From NCBI RefSeq assembly GCF_900106945.1, contig NZ_FNNE01000014.1, positions 1-43,634 of the forward strand: a stretch of 43,634 nucleotides of DNA. Direction: 5' to 3'. The notes under the pieces were generated by a model that did not search any database, had not been told where the DNA came from, and was given only the letters and a program-made list of their open reading frames with translations. Each line of letters opens with the position of its first letter. Positions within the stretch are counted from its first letter, which is position 1. Shown here one piece after another: positions 6,758 to 15,525 of this stretch. The translations under genes and the position numbers were made by a program. The DNA is from Marinobacter mobilis (GTDB lineage Bacteria; Pseudomonadota; Gammaproteobacteria; Pseudomonadales; Oleiphilaceae).

Positions 6758-8743
6758 ATGAATTACTTTTTGACGGGTGGTACTGGTTTTATCGGGCGTT
6801 TCCTGGTGGAGAAGCTGCTGGCCAGAGGCGGCACGGTTTACGTTTTGGTCAGGGAACAGTCGGTCGACAAACTGGATCGTTTGCGTGAGCGTTGGGGCGC
6901 CGATGCAGATCGGGTTCGCGCGGTTACCGGTGACCTGGCCAGCCCCGGTCTCGGCATTCAGGAGTCACAGCTCAACGAGCTTAAGGGCAACATTGATCAT
7001 TTCTTCCATCTTGCCGCAATCTATGACATGGGTGCGGATGAAGACACCCAGCAGGTGGCGAACATTGAGGGTACCCGTAATGCCCTGACTGCCGCCAAGA
7101 ACCTCGAAGCGGGCTGCTTCCATCATGTATCGTCAATTGCTGCCGCAGGCCTGTTCCGCGGTACGTTCCGTGAGGATATGTTCGAGGAGGCGGAGAAGCT
7201 CGATCATCCATACCTGCAGACCAAGCATGAATCCGAGAAAGTAGTTCGCGAAAGCTGCGCGGTACCTTTCCGCATCTACCGTCCGGGTATGGTCATCGGT
7301 CACTCAGAAACCGGTGAAATGGACAAGGTTGACGGTCCTTACTACTTCTTCAAGATGATCCAGAAGATTCGCCATGCGCTGCCGCAGTGGGTGCCCACTA
7401 TCGGTATCGAGGGTGGCCGGCTCAACATCGTGCCCGTGGATTATGTGGTCAATGCCATGGATCACATCGCCCACGCGGCCGGTGAAGATGGTCGCTGCTT
7501 CCATCTGGTCGACCCGGAAGCCCATAAGGTGGGTGAAGTTCTCAATATCTTCTCCGACGCAGGTCATGCACCGCGCATGGCCATGCGTATCGATTCACGC
7601 ATGTTTGGCTTTATTCCGCCGTTCATTCGACAGAGCCTGAAAAACCTGCCGCCGGTCAAGCGTCTGACCAGTGCTGTGCTGGATGACCTGGGCATTCCGC
7701 CTTCCGTCATGTCTTTCCTCAATTACCCGACCCGCTTTGACGCCCGCGAAACTGAGCGAGTGTTGAAGGGCAGCGGTATTGAGCTGCCGAGACTGGAAGA
7801 TTATGCCTCGGTGATCTGGGATTTCTGGGAGCGTAACCTTGATCCGGACCTGTTCAAGGACCGTACCCTCAAGGGCACCGTTGAAGGGCGAGTGTGTGTG
7901 GTTACTGGTGCCACATCCGGTATCGGTCTGGCGGTAGCGGAAAAGCTGGCGGAAGCCGGTGCCATCCTGGTCATTGGCGCCCGTACCCGGGAAACCCTGG
8001 ATGAGGTGGCGGCCAGCCTGGAAGCCAAGGGTGGCAACGTCCACGCTTACCAGTGCGACTTCGCGGATATGGAAGACTGTGACCGTTTCGTCAAGACGGT
8101 GCTCGACAACCATGGCAAGGTCGACGTGCTGGTGAATAACGCCGGTCGCTCGATCCGCCGCTCACTGGCGTTGTCCTTCGATCGTTTCCACGACTTCGAG
8201 CGCACCATGCAGCTGAACTACTTTGGTTCCATTCGCCTGATCATGGGCTTTGCGCCGTCAATGCTTGAGAGCAACCGTGGTCACGTGGTGAACATCTCCT
8301 CCATCGGTGTGTTGACCAACGCTCCGCGTTTCTCTGCCTATGTGGCGTCCAAATCGGCGCTGGATGCGTTCAGTCGCTGTGCCGCCGCGGAATGGTCAGA
8401 CCGCAACGTCACATTCACCACCATCAACATGCCGCTGGTGAAAACCCCGATGATTGCACCGACCAAGATCTACGATTCTGTGCCAACGCTCACTCCGGAT
8501 GAGGCCGCACAGATGGTGGCGGATGCGATTGTCTATCGTCCCAAGCGGATTGCGACTCGACTGGGTATCTTTGCCCAGGTGCTGCATGCGCTGGCGCCAA
8601 AAATGGGCGAAATCGTGATGAATACCGGTTACCGGATGTTCCCGGACTCTGCCGCTGCCGCTGGCAGCAAATCGGCGGAGAAGCCGAAGGTATCGACGGA
8701 GCAGGTCGCGTTTGCCGCGGTCATGCGTGGTATCTACTGGTAA
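6758..8743 (+). CDS. Bifunctional fatty acyl-CoA reductase (alcohol-forming)
   Basis: This 661-residue fusion of two NAD(P)-binding reductases has the length and layout of the Marinobacter fatty acyl-CoA reductase Maqu_2507 (recalled). That enzyme reduces acyl-CoA to fatty alcohol for wax esters. The N-terminal extended-SDR domain has TGGTGFIG at residues 6-13 and the catalytic Y152-x3-K156 in PYLQTKHE. The C-terminal classical SDR domain resembles Acinetobacter Acr1. It has TGATSGIG at 383-390, NNAG near 455, serines in NISSIGV near 515, and Y528-x3-K532 in YVASK. All catalytic residues are present. Known biochemistry assigns acyl-CoA to aldehyde reduction to the Acr1-like half and aldehyde to alcohol to the other. 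The gene is monocistronic, with palindromes upstream and a strong terminator downstream. No wax ester synthase lies in the window. Confidence 0.9.
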   Translation: MNYFLTGGTGFIGRFLVEKLLARGGTVYVLVREQSVDKLDRLRERWGADADRVRAVTGDLASPGLGIQESQLNELKGNIDHFFHLAAIYDMGADEDTQQVANIEGTRNALTAAKNLEAGCFHHVSSIAAAGLFRGTFREDMFEEAEKLDHPYLQTKHESEKVVRESCAVPFRIYRPGMVIGHSETGEMDKVDGPYYFFKMIQKIRHALPQWVPTIGIEGGRLNIVPVDYVVNAMDHIAHAAGEDGRCFHLVDPEAHKVGEVLNIFSDAGHAPRMAMRIDSRMFGFIPPFIRQSLKNLPPVKRLTSAVLDDLGIPPSVMSFLNYPTRFDARETERVLKGSGIELPRLEDYASVIWDFWERNLDPDLFKDRTLKGTVEGRVCVVTGATSGIGLAVAEKLAEAGAILVIGARTRETLDEVAASLEAKGGNVHAYQCDFADMEDCDRFVKTVLDNHGKVDVLVNNAGRSIRRSLALSFDRFHDFERTMQLNYFGSIRLIMGFAPSMLESNRGHVVNISSIGVLTNAPRFSAYVASKSALDAFSRCAAAEWSDRNVTFTTINMPLVKTPMIAPTKIYDSVPTLTPDEAAQMVADAIVYRPKRIATRLGIFAQVLHALAPKMGEIVMNTGYRMFPDSAAAAGSKSAEKPKVSTEQVAFAAVMRGIYW

Positions 8744-8752
8744 TACCGGGCA

Positions 8753-8790
8753 GCAATAAAAAACCCCGCTTCGGCGGGGTTTTTTATTGC
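8753..8790. terminator. Bidirectional rho-independent terminator
   Basis: A perfect 17-bp stem (GCAATAAAAAACCCCGC, 8753-8769) pairs with 8774-8790 around a TTCG tetraloop. The A-run and T-run on either side serve as the U-tract in both directions. It lies between the acyl-CoA reductase and the convergent rnt gene and should end both transcripts. Confidence 0.95.
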
Positions 8791-8806
8791 GTGCAAAATC
8801 TGCCGC

Positions 8807-9466
8807 TTACTGGTCGGAACCGTCGTCCACCAGTGGCGGCGGGTAGCCGCCCAGATCCCGCCAGCGATTAACGATGCCGCAGAACAGGTCCGCGGTTTTT
8901 TCGGCGTCGTAGGCCGCGGAATGGGCTTCTTTGTTGCTGAACGGAATGCCGGCGAGCTTGCAGGCTTGGGCGAGTACCGTATGGCCATAGGCCAGGCCTG
9001 CGAGGGTGGCTGTGTCGAACGTCGAGAACGGATGAAACGGGTTCCGCTTGATGTCGGCACGCATGGACGCGGCGAACAGGAAGTTGTGGTCAAAGGTGGC
9101 GTTGTGGCCGACCAGTATGGCCCGTTTGCAGTCGTGGGCTTTCACCGATTTGCGGATCGGATTGAAAATCTCACTTAACCCTTCTCGCTCTGGTACCGCT
9201 TCGCGGTCAGGGCTCCAAGGGTCAATGCCGGTAAAGTCGAGGGCCGACTGTTCCAGATTGGCGCCTTCAAATGGGTCAATGTGCTGAACATAGGTTGCCT
9301 CGCGTCGCAGGGTGCCGTCGTCATCCATGGTCAGCAGAACCGCAGCCACTTCCAGCAGGGCGTCGGTGCGGGCATTGAAACCGCCGGTTTCCACATCCAC
9401 CACCACGGGCAGATAGCCGCGGAATCGGGTCGACATGAGGTGAGGCGCTTGTTGATCGTCAGTCAC
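8807..9466 (-). CDS. rnt: Ribonuclease T
   Basis: This 219-residue DEDDh exoribonuclease trims the CCA ends of tRNA and the 3' ends of 5S and 23S rRNA. All the catalytic boxes are visible: DVETGGFNARTDALLE (the D-x-E of motif I), GHNATFDHNF (motif II), and HSAAYDAEKTADLF, with the histidine and final aspartate of motif III. The length is close to that of E. coli RNase T (215). It is followed on the same strand order by pyrC upstream, with motY divergent beyond it. This rnt-pyrC-motY arrangement is also known in Pseudomonas aeruginosa. The start is the ATG at 9466; a second candidate, MSTRFRGY, lies 10 codons in. Confidence 0.95.
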   Translation of the reverse strand: MTDDQQAPHLMSTRFRGYLPVVVDVETGGFNARTDALLEVAAVLLTMDDDGTLRREATYVQHIDPFEGANLEQSALDFTGIDPWSPDREAVPEREGLSEIFNPIRKSVKAHDCKRAILVGHNATFDHNFLFAASMRADIKRNPFHPFSTFDTATLAGLAYGHTVLAQACKLAGIPFSNKEAHSAAYDAEKTADLFCGIVNRWRDLGGYPPPLVDDGSDQ

Positions 9467-9516
9467 ACGGGCTCCTGTGAATTCGGAATGATTAGGTACG
9501 TGGCCAGCACTTGCGG

Positions 9517-10563
9517 TTACTGACCAGAATCTGCCAGGGACCAGCGCAGCTGCTCGCCGGCCTTCAGCGGGACGATCTCTCCTCCAGCCAGGGGGAGAGA
9601 TGCCGGCATGGTCCAGTCTTTTCTGACCAGGGTGATGGTGTCCTGGTTACGGGGAAGACCGTAGAAATCGGCACCGTTGAAGCTGGCAAAGGCTTCCAGC
9701 TTATCGAGGATTCCCAGGTCTTCAAAAATGTCTGCATACAACTCAATGGCGCCGTAGGCCGAATAGCAACCGGCACACCCGCAGGCGGTCTCTTTACGGT
9801 CTCGGGCATGGGGCGCTGAGTCGGTACCCAGGAAGAAACGGGTGTTGCCGCTGACGATGGCGTCCTGCAAAGCCTGCTGATGCCGGTTTCGCTTGAGAAT
9901 CGGCAAGCAGTAAAGATGTGGACGAATACCGCCGACCAGCATGTGATTGCGGTTGTACATCAGGTGCTGCGGCGTCAGGGTTGCCGCCAGATTGTCTCCG
10001 GCGTGGCTCTGTACAAACTCCGCGGAATCCGCGGTGGTAATGTGTTCAAGCACAACCTTCAGGGAAGGGAACCGTTCCAGGGTCGGTGCCAGCACCCGCT
10101 CCAGGAAAACTTTCTCGCGATCAAAAATATCAATGTCGCCATCGGTCACTTCACCGTGCACCAGCAGCAGCATACCGCAGTCTGCCATAGCCGCCAGAAC
10201 AGCATCAATTTTGCGAATGTCGGTTACCCCGGACGCCGAGTTGGTGGTCGCACCGGCGGGATACAGCTTGGCGGCAACAACACCGGCCGCACGGGCGTCC
10301 AGAATGTCCTGGGCGCTGGTGCTTTCAGTCAGGTAGAGCGTGACCAGCGGGGTAAATTCGCTGCCCTGGGGGCGGGCGGCAATGATGCGTTCCCGATAGC
10401 CCATGGCCTGTTCTGCATTCACCACAGGTGGCACCAGGTTGGGCATGATGATCGCCCGGCCAAAACAGCGGGCACTGGCCGGAACAACGTCCTTAAGTAT
10501 GTCACCGTCACGAACGTGGAGATGCCAGTCATCGGGGCGGGTAATGGTCAAGGTTTCGGTCAT
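9517..10563 (-). CDS. pyrC: Dihydroorotase
   Basis: This 348-residue type II dihydroorotase interconverts carbamoyl aspartate and dihydroorotate in pyrimidine synthesis. Visible active-site features are the HxH zinc ligands in DWHLHVRDG (about residues 12-20) and the carboxylated lysine in AAKLYPAGATTNS. Further ligands are the histidines in LLVHGEV and VLEHITT, and the catalytic aspartate in GTDSAPHARDRKE. The length equals that of the E. coli enzyme. The gene reads toward rnt with a 50-bp gap, so the two are probably co-transcribed. motY is divergent from it. Confidence 0.97.
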   Translation of the reverse strand: MTETLTITRPDDWHLHVRDGDILKDVVPASARCFGRAIIMPNLVPPVVNAEQAMGYRERIIAARPQGSEFTPLVTLYLTESTSAQDILDARAAGVVAAKLYPAGATTNSASGVTDIRKIDAVLAAMADCGMLLLVHGEVTDGDIDIFDREKVFLERVLAPTLERFPSLKVVLEHITTADSAEFVQSHAGDNLAATLTPQHLMYNRNHMLVGGIRPHLYCLPILKRNRHQQALQDAIVSGNTRFFLGTDSAPHARDRKETACGCAGCYSAYGAIELYADIFEDLGILDKLEAFASFNGADFYGLPRNQDTITLVRKDWTMPASLPLAGGEIVPLKAGEQLRWSLADSGQ

Positions 10564-10642
10564 CGAAATCTTCCTGGTAGTGGTGTTGCGCGAACGGCGA
10601 AAGTATACCAGAAGCCATTTTCGTTTGTTGGCGGATTCCCGC

Positions 10643-10669
10643 TAAAGAACCGGAGGATTCGGCCGTTAA
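10643..10669 (+). promoter_or_regulatory. Sigma-28 (FliA) type promoter for motY
   Basis: TAAA (10643-10646), exactly 15 bp, then GCCGTTAA (10662-10669) matches the flagellar sigma-28 consensus TAAA-N15-GCCGATAA with a single mismatch. The predicted transcription start is near 10676, about 29 nt upstream of the motY ATG. Its position before a flagellar stator gene makes the match meaningful. Confidence 0.8.
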
Positions 10670-10704
10670 ACGTTCTGTTACCGGTTTTCATTGGACAAGG
10701 TTCC

Positions 10705-11613
10705 ATGTTCAAAACGAAAGCAACACCCTATATTTTTGCTCTGGCCACAACGCTGGCGGCAGGGCCAGCAGTGTCGGCTACCTATGGTGCAGGCATCGAG
10801 AACAGTCAGTGGTATCTGGCTGAATCGGTGTTTGGCTGCTCCCTGACCCATGAAGTGCCGGGTTATGGCCAGGCGGTGTTCAATCACCGTGCCGGTGAAT
10901 CGCTGACCTTTTACCTAGAGTCTGACGTGCCGCTCATGCAACCGGGCCGCGGGCGAGTGGTTGTGGAGGCGCCCGCCTGGCGCCCTGGTGTGGCACCACG
11001 CAATGTCGGCGAGGTGATGGTGGCCGATGGTGTGCGTCCGGTGTCCCTGGGGGCGCGGGAAAGTATGGTGCTGGTGCAGGGGTTGTTGGCCGGCATGGCA
11101 CCGACCGTAACCCGGGCGGCGTGGTACGGTAATGATCCGGTCAGGGTCCAGGTTTCCAACGTCAACTTCGCCAGTCCCTACGCGGCTTATCTCCAATGTG
11201 TCGGTGGCCTGTTGCCGGTCAATTACGATCAGATCAAGCGTTCACGTATTCCCTTTGGTGTTGCCAGTGCCGATCTGTCCGACGCTGATCGCAAGTTGCT
11301 GGATAACATCGCGGTTTATGTGCTTGCCGACTCTACAGTGGAGCGGATATTCGTCGATGGTCACAGTGACCGTTATGGCAGCCGCATCACGAACCGGGCG
11401 TTGTCTGAGGAGAGGGCGGAGGTCGTGGCGCAGTATCTGATGGCCCAGGGGATCGCCGAAGACATGATCACGGTCCGTGCTCATGGTGATCGCTTTCCGG
11501 CATCAAGCCGTGCCGCCGATAACCGCCGTGCGACCATCCGCCTGCAACGCCAGGGCGAGCGCCCCAGCATGCAGCAGGCTAACGGTTATGGTGTCTCGAC
11601 CAGCAACGGCTAG
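10705..11613 (+). CDS. motY: Flagellar motor protein MotY
   Basis: This 302-residue precursor belongs to the MotY family, which forms the T-ring below the basal body and anchors stator units to peptidoglycan. A signal peptide covers about residues 1-25 (cleavage after AVSA). A MotY-specific N-terminal domain (WYLAESVFGCSLTHEVPGYG) is followed by an OmpA-like peptidoglycan-binding domain from about residue 175. That domain carries VDGHSDRYGSRITNRALSEE near 216 and ADNRRATIRL near the end. The length is close to Vibrio MotY (about 293). The start is ATG 10705, with AAGG upstream at 10697-10700. The frame stays open far upstream, but only as an antisense shadow of pyrC. The gene has its own sigma-28 promoter and the Pseudomonas-like pyrC neighbour. 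Confidence 0.92.
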   Translation: MFKTKATPYIFALATTLAAGPAVSATYGAGIENSQWYLAESVFGCSLTHEVPGYGQAVFNHRAGESLTFYLESDVPLMQPGRGRVVVEAPAWRPGVAPRNVGEVMVADGVRPVSLGARESMVLVQGLLAGMAPTVTRAAWYGNDPVRVQVSNVNFASPYAAYLQCVGGLLPVNYDQIKRSRIPFGVASADLSDADRKLLDNIAVYVLADSTVERIFVDGHSDRYGSRITNRALSEERAEVVAQYLMAQGIAEDMITVRAHGDRFPASSRAADNRRATIRLQRQGERPSMQQANGYGVSTSNG

Positions 11614-11625
11614 GCCGAGGGTAGC

Positions 11626-12579
11626 CTAGCGGATGGCGGTCAGGCCTTCCAGGTGGGCGCTGACGCTTTCCGCCAGGGCCTTGAGGTGATAGCCGCCTTC
11701 CAATGTGGATACCAGACGGTCATTGGCGTGGTCATGGGCCACGCTGGTCAGCATGTCTGTTAGCCAGCGGTAGTCTTCCGCTTCCAGATTCAGTCCCGCC
11801 ATCGGATCCAGCCGGTGGCCATCAAACCCCGCCGAGACCAGCACCAGCTGGGGCCGGAAGTCCTGTAACCGATGTAACCATTCCCCTTCGACTTTCTTGC
11901 GGTAGTCCGCCGCCGAGGCCCCGGCTTCGATAGGTGTGTTGATGATGTTGTCGGCCTGCTGGTAAACGTGGGAGTGGGGATAGAAGGGGTGCTGAAAGCT
12001 GGAGCACATCAGGATTCGTTCGTCGCCACCGACAATGTCGACGGTTCCATTGCCCTGATGGACGTCGAAATCAACAATGGCGACCCGTTCAAGGCGATGA
12101 AAGTTCAGTGCCCGCATAGCGGCCAGGGCGACATTGTTGTAGAAACAGAAGCCCATGGATTTGGAGCGTTCAGCGTGGTGGCCGGGGGGGCGGGCACAGA
12201 TAAAGGCGTTGGTCACCTGGCTGCTGAGTACCATGTCCACCGCTTCAATATTGGCCCCCGCCGCGAGTCTGGCTGCACGGAGGGTATCCGGCATCATCGC
12301 GGTATCCGGGTCGGTAAACACTCGTCCCCTGGTCGGCTGCATCAGCTCCAGCTGATGCAGATACTTTTCCGGGTGTGTTGAAAGCAACTGGTCCCGGGTG
12401 ATCTCCACGGGTTTTATCCAGTCGAGCGTCTGCGCCAGCTCGGTGTCTGCAAGGTAACTGATGATCGCCGCCAGGCGGTCTGGCGATTCGGGGTGCTCTG
12501 GCCCCATATTGTGCTTGGCACAATCGTCGTGGCTGAAGAACGCTGTTGTCATATTGAAGTCAAGTGTGCCGTTGGCCAA
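11626..12579 (-). CDS. Histone deacetylase-family (AcuC-like) amidohydrolase
   Basis: This 317-residue class II HDAC-superfamily zinc enzyme hydrolyses acetyl-lysine or acetyl-polyamine amides. Catalytic features are the paired histidines in PPGHHAERSKSMGFCFYNN, the zinc ligands in DFDVHQGNGT and the third ligand in SAGFDGHRLDPMAG. No signal peptide is seen. Two starts compete. TTG at 12579 has a purine-rich AAGAGA upstream. ATG at 12552 (MTTAFFSHDDC) matches the usual family N-terminus but has no clear ribosome site. The gene is divergent from a PatZ-like lysine acetyltransferase across 183 bp, so a role in reversing that acetylation is plausible but unproven. It is convergent with motY. Confidence 0.85.
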   Translation of the reverse strand: MANGTLDFNMTTAFFSHDDCAKHNMGPEHPESPDRLAAIISYLADTELAQTLDWIKPVEITRDQLLSTHPEKYLHQLELMQPTRGRVFTDPDTAMMPDTLRAARLAAGANIEAVDMVLSSQVTNAFICARPPGHHAERSKSMGFCFYNNVALAAMRALNFHRLERVAIVDFDVHQGNGTVDIVGGDERILMCSSFQHPFYPHSHVYQQADNIINTPIEAGASAADYRKKVEGEWLHRLQDFRPQLVLVSAGFDGHRLDPMAGLNLEAEDYRWLTDMLTSVAHDHANDRLVSTLEGGYHLKALAESVSAHLEGLTAIR

Positions 12580-12762
12580 AGTCTCTTATTTGTCTTCATG
12601 TTAACAGGGAAGCCGGTGTGTCGCCCCGTTTCTTTGGTCGTACTTGTAGGCTCTTCCTGCTTTATCACGATATTTGATGGTTTTCCGTTTCACATCAAGT
12701 CATCAGTGCCTAAGATAAGGTAAAACTCGACGCAACAACCTGATCCGAAGGGAGTTCTGACC

Positions 12763-15507
12763 TTGGGTACCCGTTACCTGGAAAGCCTGTTTAATCCATC
12801 GTCCATTGTTGTTGTCGGGGCCTCTGAGCGTGCGGACAGCCTTGGCGGGATGGTGCTTCGCAATCTGATGAGCGGTGAATTTCCCGGTCGTCTGCTGGTC
12901 GTGAATCAGAACGATTACAACGATGTTCATGGGGTACCTTGCGTCAAAAAGGTGTCCCGCATGGAGTTTGTACCGGATTTGGCGATTGTCTGTACCCCTC
13001 CGGACACGGTTCCGCGGATGGTCCGGCGTCTGGGAGAGCAGGGCGTGCGCACTGCCATTGTGATGACCGGTGGTATGTCTCGGGCCCACAGCAAGACCGG
13101 TCAGCCGTTGATGTACTCGGTGCGGGATGCGGCCCGGGAATCGGGCATACGGATCCTGGGACCGAACACGATCGGCCTGATGGTGCCGGCGCGCAGTCTT
13201 AATGCCACCTATGCCCATATGGGGGCGCTGCCGGGCAAGGTCGCCTTTATTGGCCAATCGGGTACCGTGGCCAGTTCGATCATCGACTGGGCCTTTGCCC
13301 GTGGTGTTGGTTTTTCTTACTTTCTGACCTTGGGCGATGGCATGGACATCGACCATGATGATCTGATCGACTATCTCGCCCAGGACAGCAAGACCCGGGC
13401 AATTCTGCTGCACATCGAGAATATCCCCAACGCGAGGCGGTTCATGTCGGCGGTGCGGGCGGCCTCCCGCACCAAGCCGGTTATTGCTGTCAAAAGCGGC
13501 CGGGTGCCGGAATCGGAATGGTTCCCCTATGATCTGCCTGCCGGGCTGTACCACACTGATCCGATTTTTGATGCGGTACTTCAGCGCGCGGGGGTCTTGA
13601 GGGTGGACGGGCTGGGGCAGATGTTTGATGCTCTTGAGACCCTGACCCGGATGCGGCCATTACGACAGGAATCCCTGGTGGTTATGGCCAATGGTGTTGG
13701 TCCGGGGGTGCTGGCGGTGGACCGTCTGGCTCACTCCGGAGGCCAGCTGGCCAAGCTGTCCCAGAAAACCATCGATGAGCTGGCGGAGTTGCTGCCGGAT
13801 TTCTGGACGCGCAGCAATCCGATCGATCTTAACTACGACGCTTCACCAGAGCTCTATGCCAAGGCCATCAAGATCCTGTCCCGCGCTCCCGAGGTTGCGA
13901 ACATTCTGGTGTTGTACGCCCCGAGCCTGACCGAAGACAGCCTGCAGGTTGCCGATGCCGTGGTCGGGGCGGTCAAGGGCACCCGGCTCAACGTGCTTAC
14001 CTGCTGGCTGGGACAGAGCACCGTGCTTGATGCCCGGGAAGAATTCTACCGCGCAGGCATTCCATCGTTCTTTGCGCCAGAGAAAGCCGTCAAGGCGTTC
14101 ATGCAGCATGTCAACCACCAGCGGGTCCAGCGCCTGCTGGCGGAAACCCCGGAATCCTTCACCGACCATTTCGCCGATCACACCCTGAGCCGCAAGATGG
14201 TGCTCCGGGCGCTGCGTGACAAACGCACAATGCTGTCCAGCCGGGAAGCCCGCAACGTATTGCGTGATTATGGGGTTAGCACCATCGACACCATGTACTG
14301 TGACGATGTTGAGGAGGTGATTGAAACCTTCTCGGTGGAGCGGCGTCCGGTGGATGTCACGCTGATCCATGAGCAGTCGTGTCACCCGTTTATGGAGCAA
14401 AGTACCGGGCGAGGGCGCTACAAGTCGACCATCCAGGGGTTGAGCAATGAATCGGCGATTCTCGATGCCTGTCGGCAGCTGATGGAGGAATACCAGAAGA
14501 ACTTCCCGGACAGTGGTTTTCTCGGCTTTGCCGTCCAGCATTCCTATCAGCACGTCGGCGGGGTGGAGTTCAGCGTGGGGATCACCCGTGATGCGAACTT
14601 CGGACCACTGGTGGTTTGTGGCGCGTCCGGTGCCCAGATCAACGTGATCTCGGATCGCCAGATCGCATTACCACCATTGAACATGGTGCTGGCGCGGGAA
14701 CTTCTGCGGCGAACCTACATGTACAAGCTGCTGCAGGAATACAGTTTCCACCCGGAGGAGGATATCCGTGCGGTCTCGGAAACCCTGGTGACCCTGTCGC
14801 AGATCGTGATCGATATTCCCGAGATCAAGGGCCTGGAGATCTCACCGTTGCTGTTCAACAATCGCGGTGCCGTGGCTGTGGATGTGGCCATTGACCTGTC
14901 TGATGAGCCGGGGCGTCCGATCATTCAGCCCTATCCGCGGGAGCTTGAGGAGTGGATTGTCCTGCCGAAATCCGGACGTCGGGTGATTATTCGACCGGTG
15001 CTGGCAGAAGATGAGCCTGCCCACCGAGTGTTCCATCAGCTGCAGTCCCCGGAGTCAATCCGCTATCGCTTCTTCCAGTACCGTAAGCACTTTTCCCGCG
15101 AGGATGTGGCCCAGATGGTCCAGATCGACTACGACCGGGAAATGGTGTTTATCGCCAACGCGCCCAAGGAAAGCGGTGAGGGGGAAGAAACTCTTGGCAC
15201 TGTGCGGGTGTGGACCGATGCGGATAACCTGCGCTGCGAGTTTGCGGTGATGGTCCACGACAAGATGAAAGGTGAAGGTCTGGGGGTCGCCTTGATGCAG
15301 AAGATGATCGACTACTGCCGTTCCCGTGGGACCATGGAAATGGTGGGCAATGTATTGCCGGATAACCGGCCCATGCTGACCCTGGCCGAACAGTTGGGGT
15401 TTGAGGTGGTGTATAACCGGGATGAAGAGGTTATGGACCTGCGGCTCGTGCTGAATGAACCGGAGAAAGACTGGCAGCGGGAGCGCCTGCGACCGGCGCC
15501 CCACTGA
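12763..15507 (+). CDS. PatZ-like acyl-CoA synthetase/GNAT protein acetyltransferase
   Basis: This 914-residue protein fuses an ADP-forming acyl-CoA synthetase-like body to a C-terminal GNAT domain, the layout of the lysine acetyltransferases Pat/PatZ (886 residues in E. coli). A CoA-binding Rossmann domain (about 5-130, FNPSSIVVVGASERADSLGG) is followed by succinyl-CoA-ligase-like domains (about 145-460, AFIGQSGTVASSIIDWAFA). An ATP-grasp region covers about 470-705, and the GNAT domain about 735-895 (RVWTDADNLRCEFAVMV, then GEGLGVALMQKMIDY, the acetyl-CoA pyrophosphate loop). Known relatives acetylate acetyl-CoA synthetase; the synthetase half usually senses ligand and is not catalytic. The start is TTG 12763, with GGGAG eight bases upstream. 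It diverges from the HDAC-family gene. Confidence 0.88.
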   Translation: MGTRYLESLFNPSSIVVVGASERADSLGGMVLRNLMSGEFPGRLLVVNQNDYNDVHGVPCVKKVSRMEFVPDLAIVCTPPDTVPRMVRRLGEQGVRTAIVMTGGMSRAHSKTGQPLMYSVRDAARESGIRILGPNTIGLMVPARSLNATYAHMGALPGKVAFIGQSGTVASSIIDWAFARGVGFSYFLTLGDGMDIDHDDLIDYLAQDSKTRAILLHIENIPNARRFMSAVRAASRTKPVIAVKSGRVPESEWFPYDLPAGLYHTDPIFDAVLQRAGVLRVDGLGQMFDALETLTRMRPLRQESLVVMANGVGPGVLAVDRLAHSGGQLAKLSQKTIDELAELLPDFWTRSNPIDLNYDASPELYAKAIKILSRAPEVANILVLYAPSLTEDSLQVADAVVGAVKGTRLNVLTCWLGQSTVLDAREEFYRAGIPSFFAPEKAVKAFMQHVNHQRVQRLLAETPESFTDHFADHTLSRKMVLRALRDKRTMLSSREARNVLRDYGVSTIDTMYCDDVEEVIETFSVERRPVDVTLIHEQSCHPFMEQSTGRGRYKSTIQGLSNESAILDACRQLMEEYQKNFPDSGFLGFAVQHSYQHVGGVEFSVGITRDANFGPLVVCGASGAQINVISDRQIALPPLNMVLARELLRRTYMYKLLQEYSFHPEEDIRAVSETLVTLSQIVIDIPEIKGLEISPLLFNNRGAVAVDVAIDLSDEPGRPIIQPYPRELEEWIVLPKSGRRVIIRPVLAEDEPAHRVFHQLQSPESIRYRFFQYRKHFSREDVAQMVQIDYDREMVFIANAPKESGEGEETLGTVRVWTDADNLRCEFAVMVHDKMKGEGLGVALMQKMIDYCRSRGTMEMVGNVLPDNRPMLTLAEQLGFEVVYNRDEEVMDLRLVLNEPEKDWQRERLRPAPH

Positions 15508-15525
15508 GCGAGCGTACGGAGACCG

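Noticed and set aside
9880..10704. Open frame on plus continuing upstream of motY (about 275 codons)
   Set aside because: It is antisense to pyrC, has no ribosome site or family match, and would place the MotY signal peptide in the middle of a protein. It was treated as a shadow.
12673..12704. TTGATG-N13-CATCAA as a CRP-type site before the PatZ-like gene
   Set aside because: The spacing and half-sites do not match the TGTGA-N6-TCACA consensus.
12703..13554. 283-codon open frame on minus
   Set aside because: It is antisense to the PatZ-like gene and has no domain or ribosome site.
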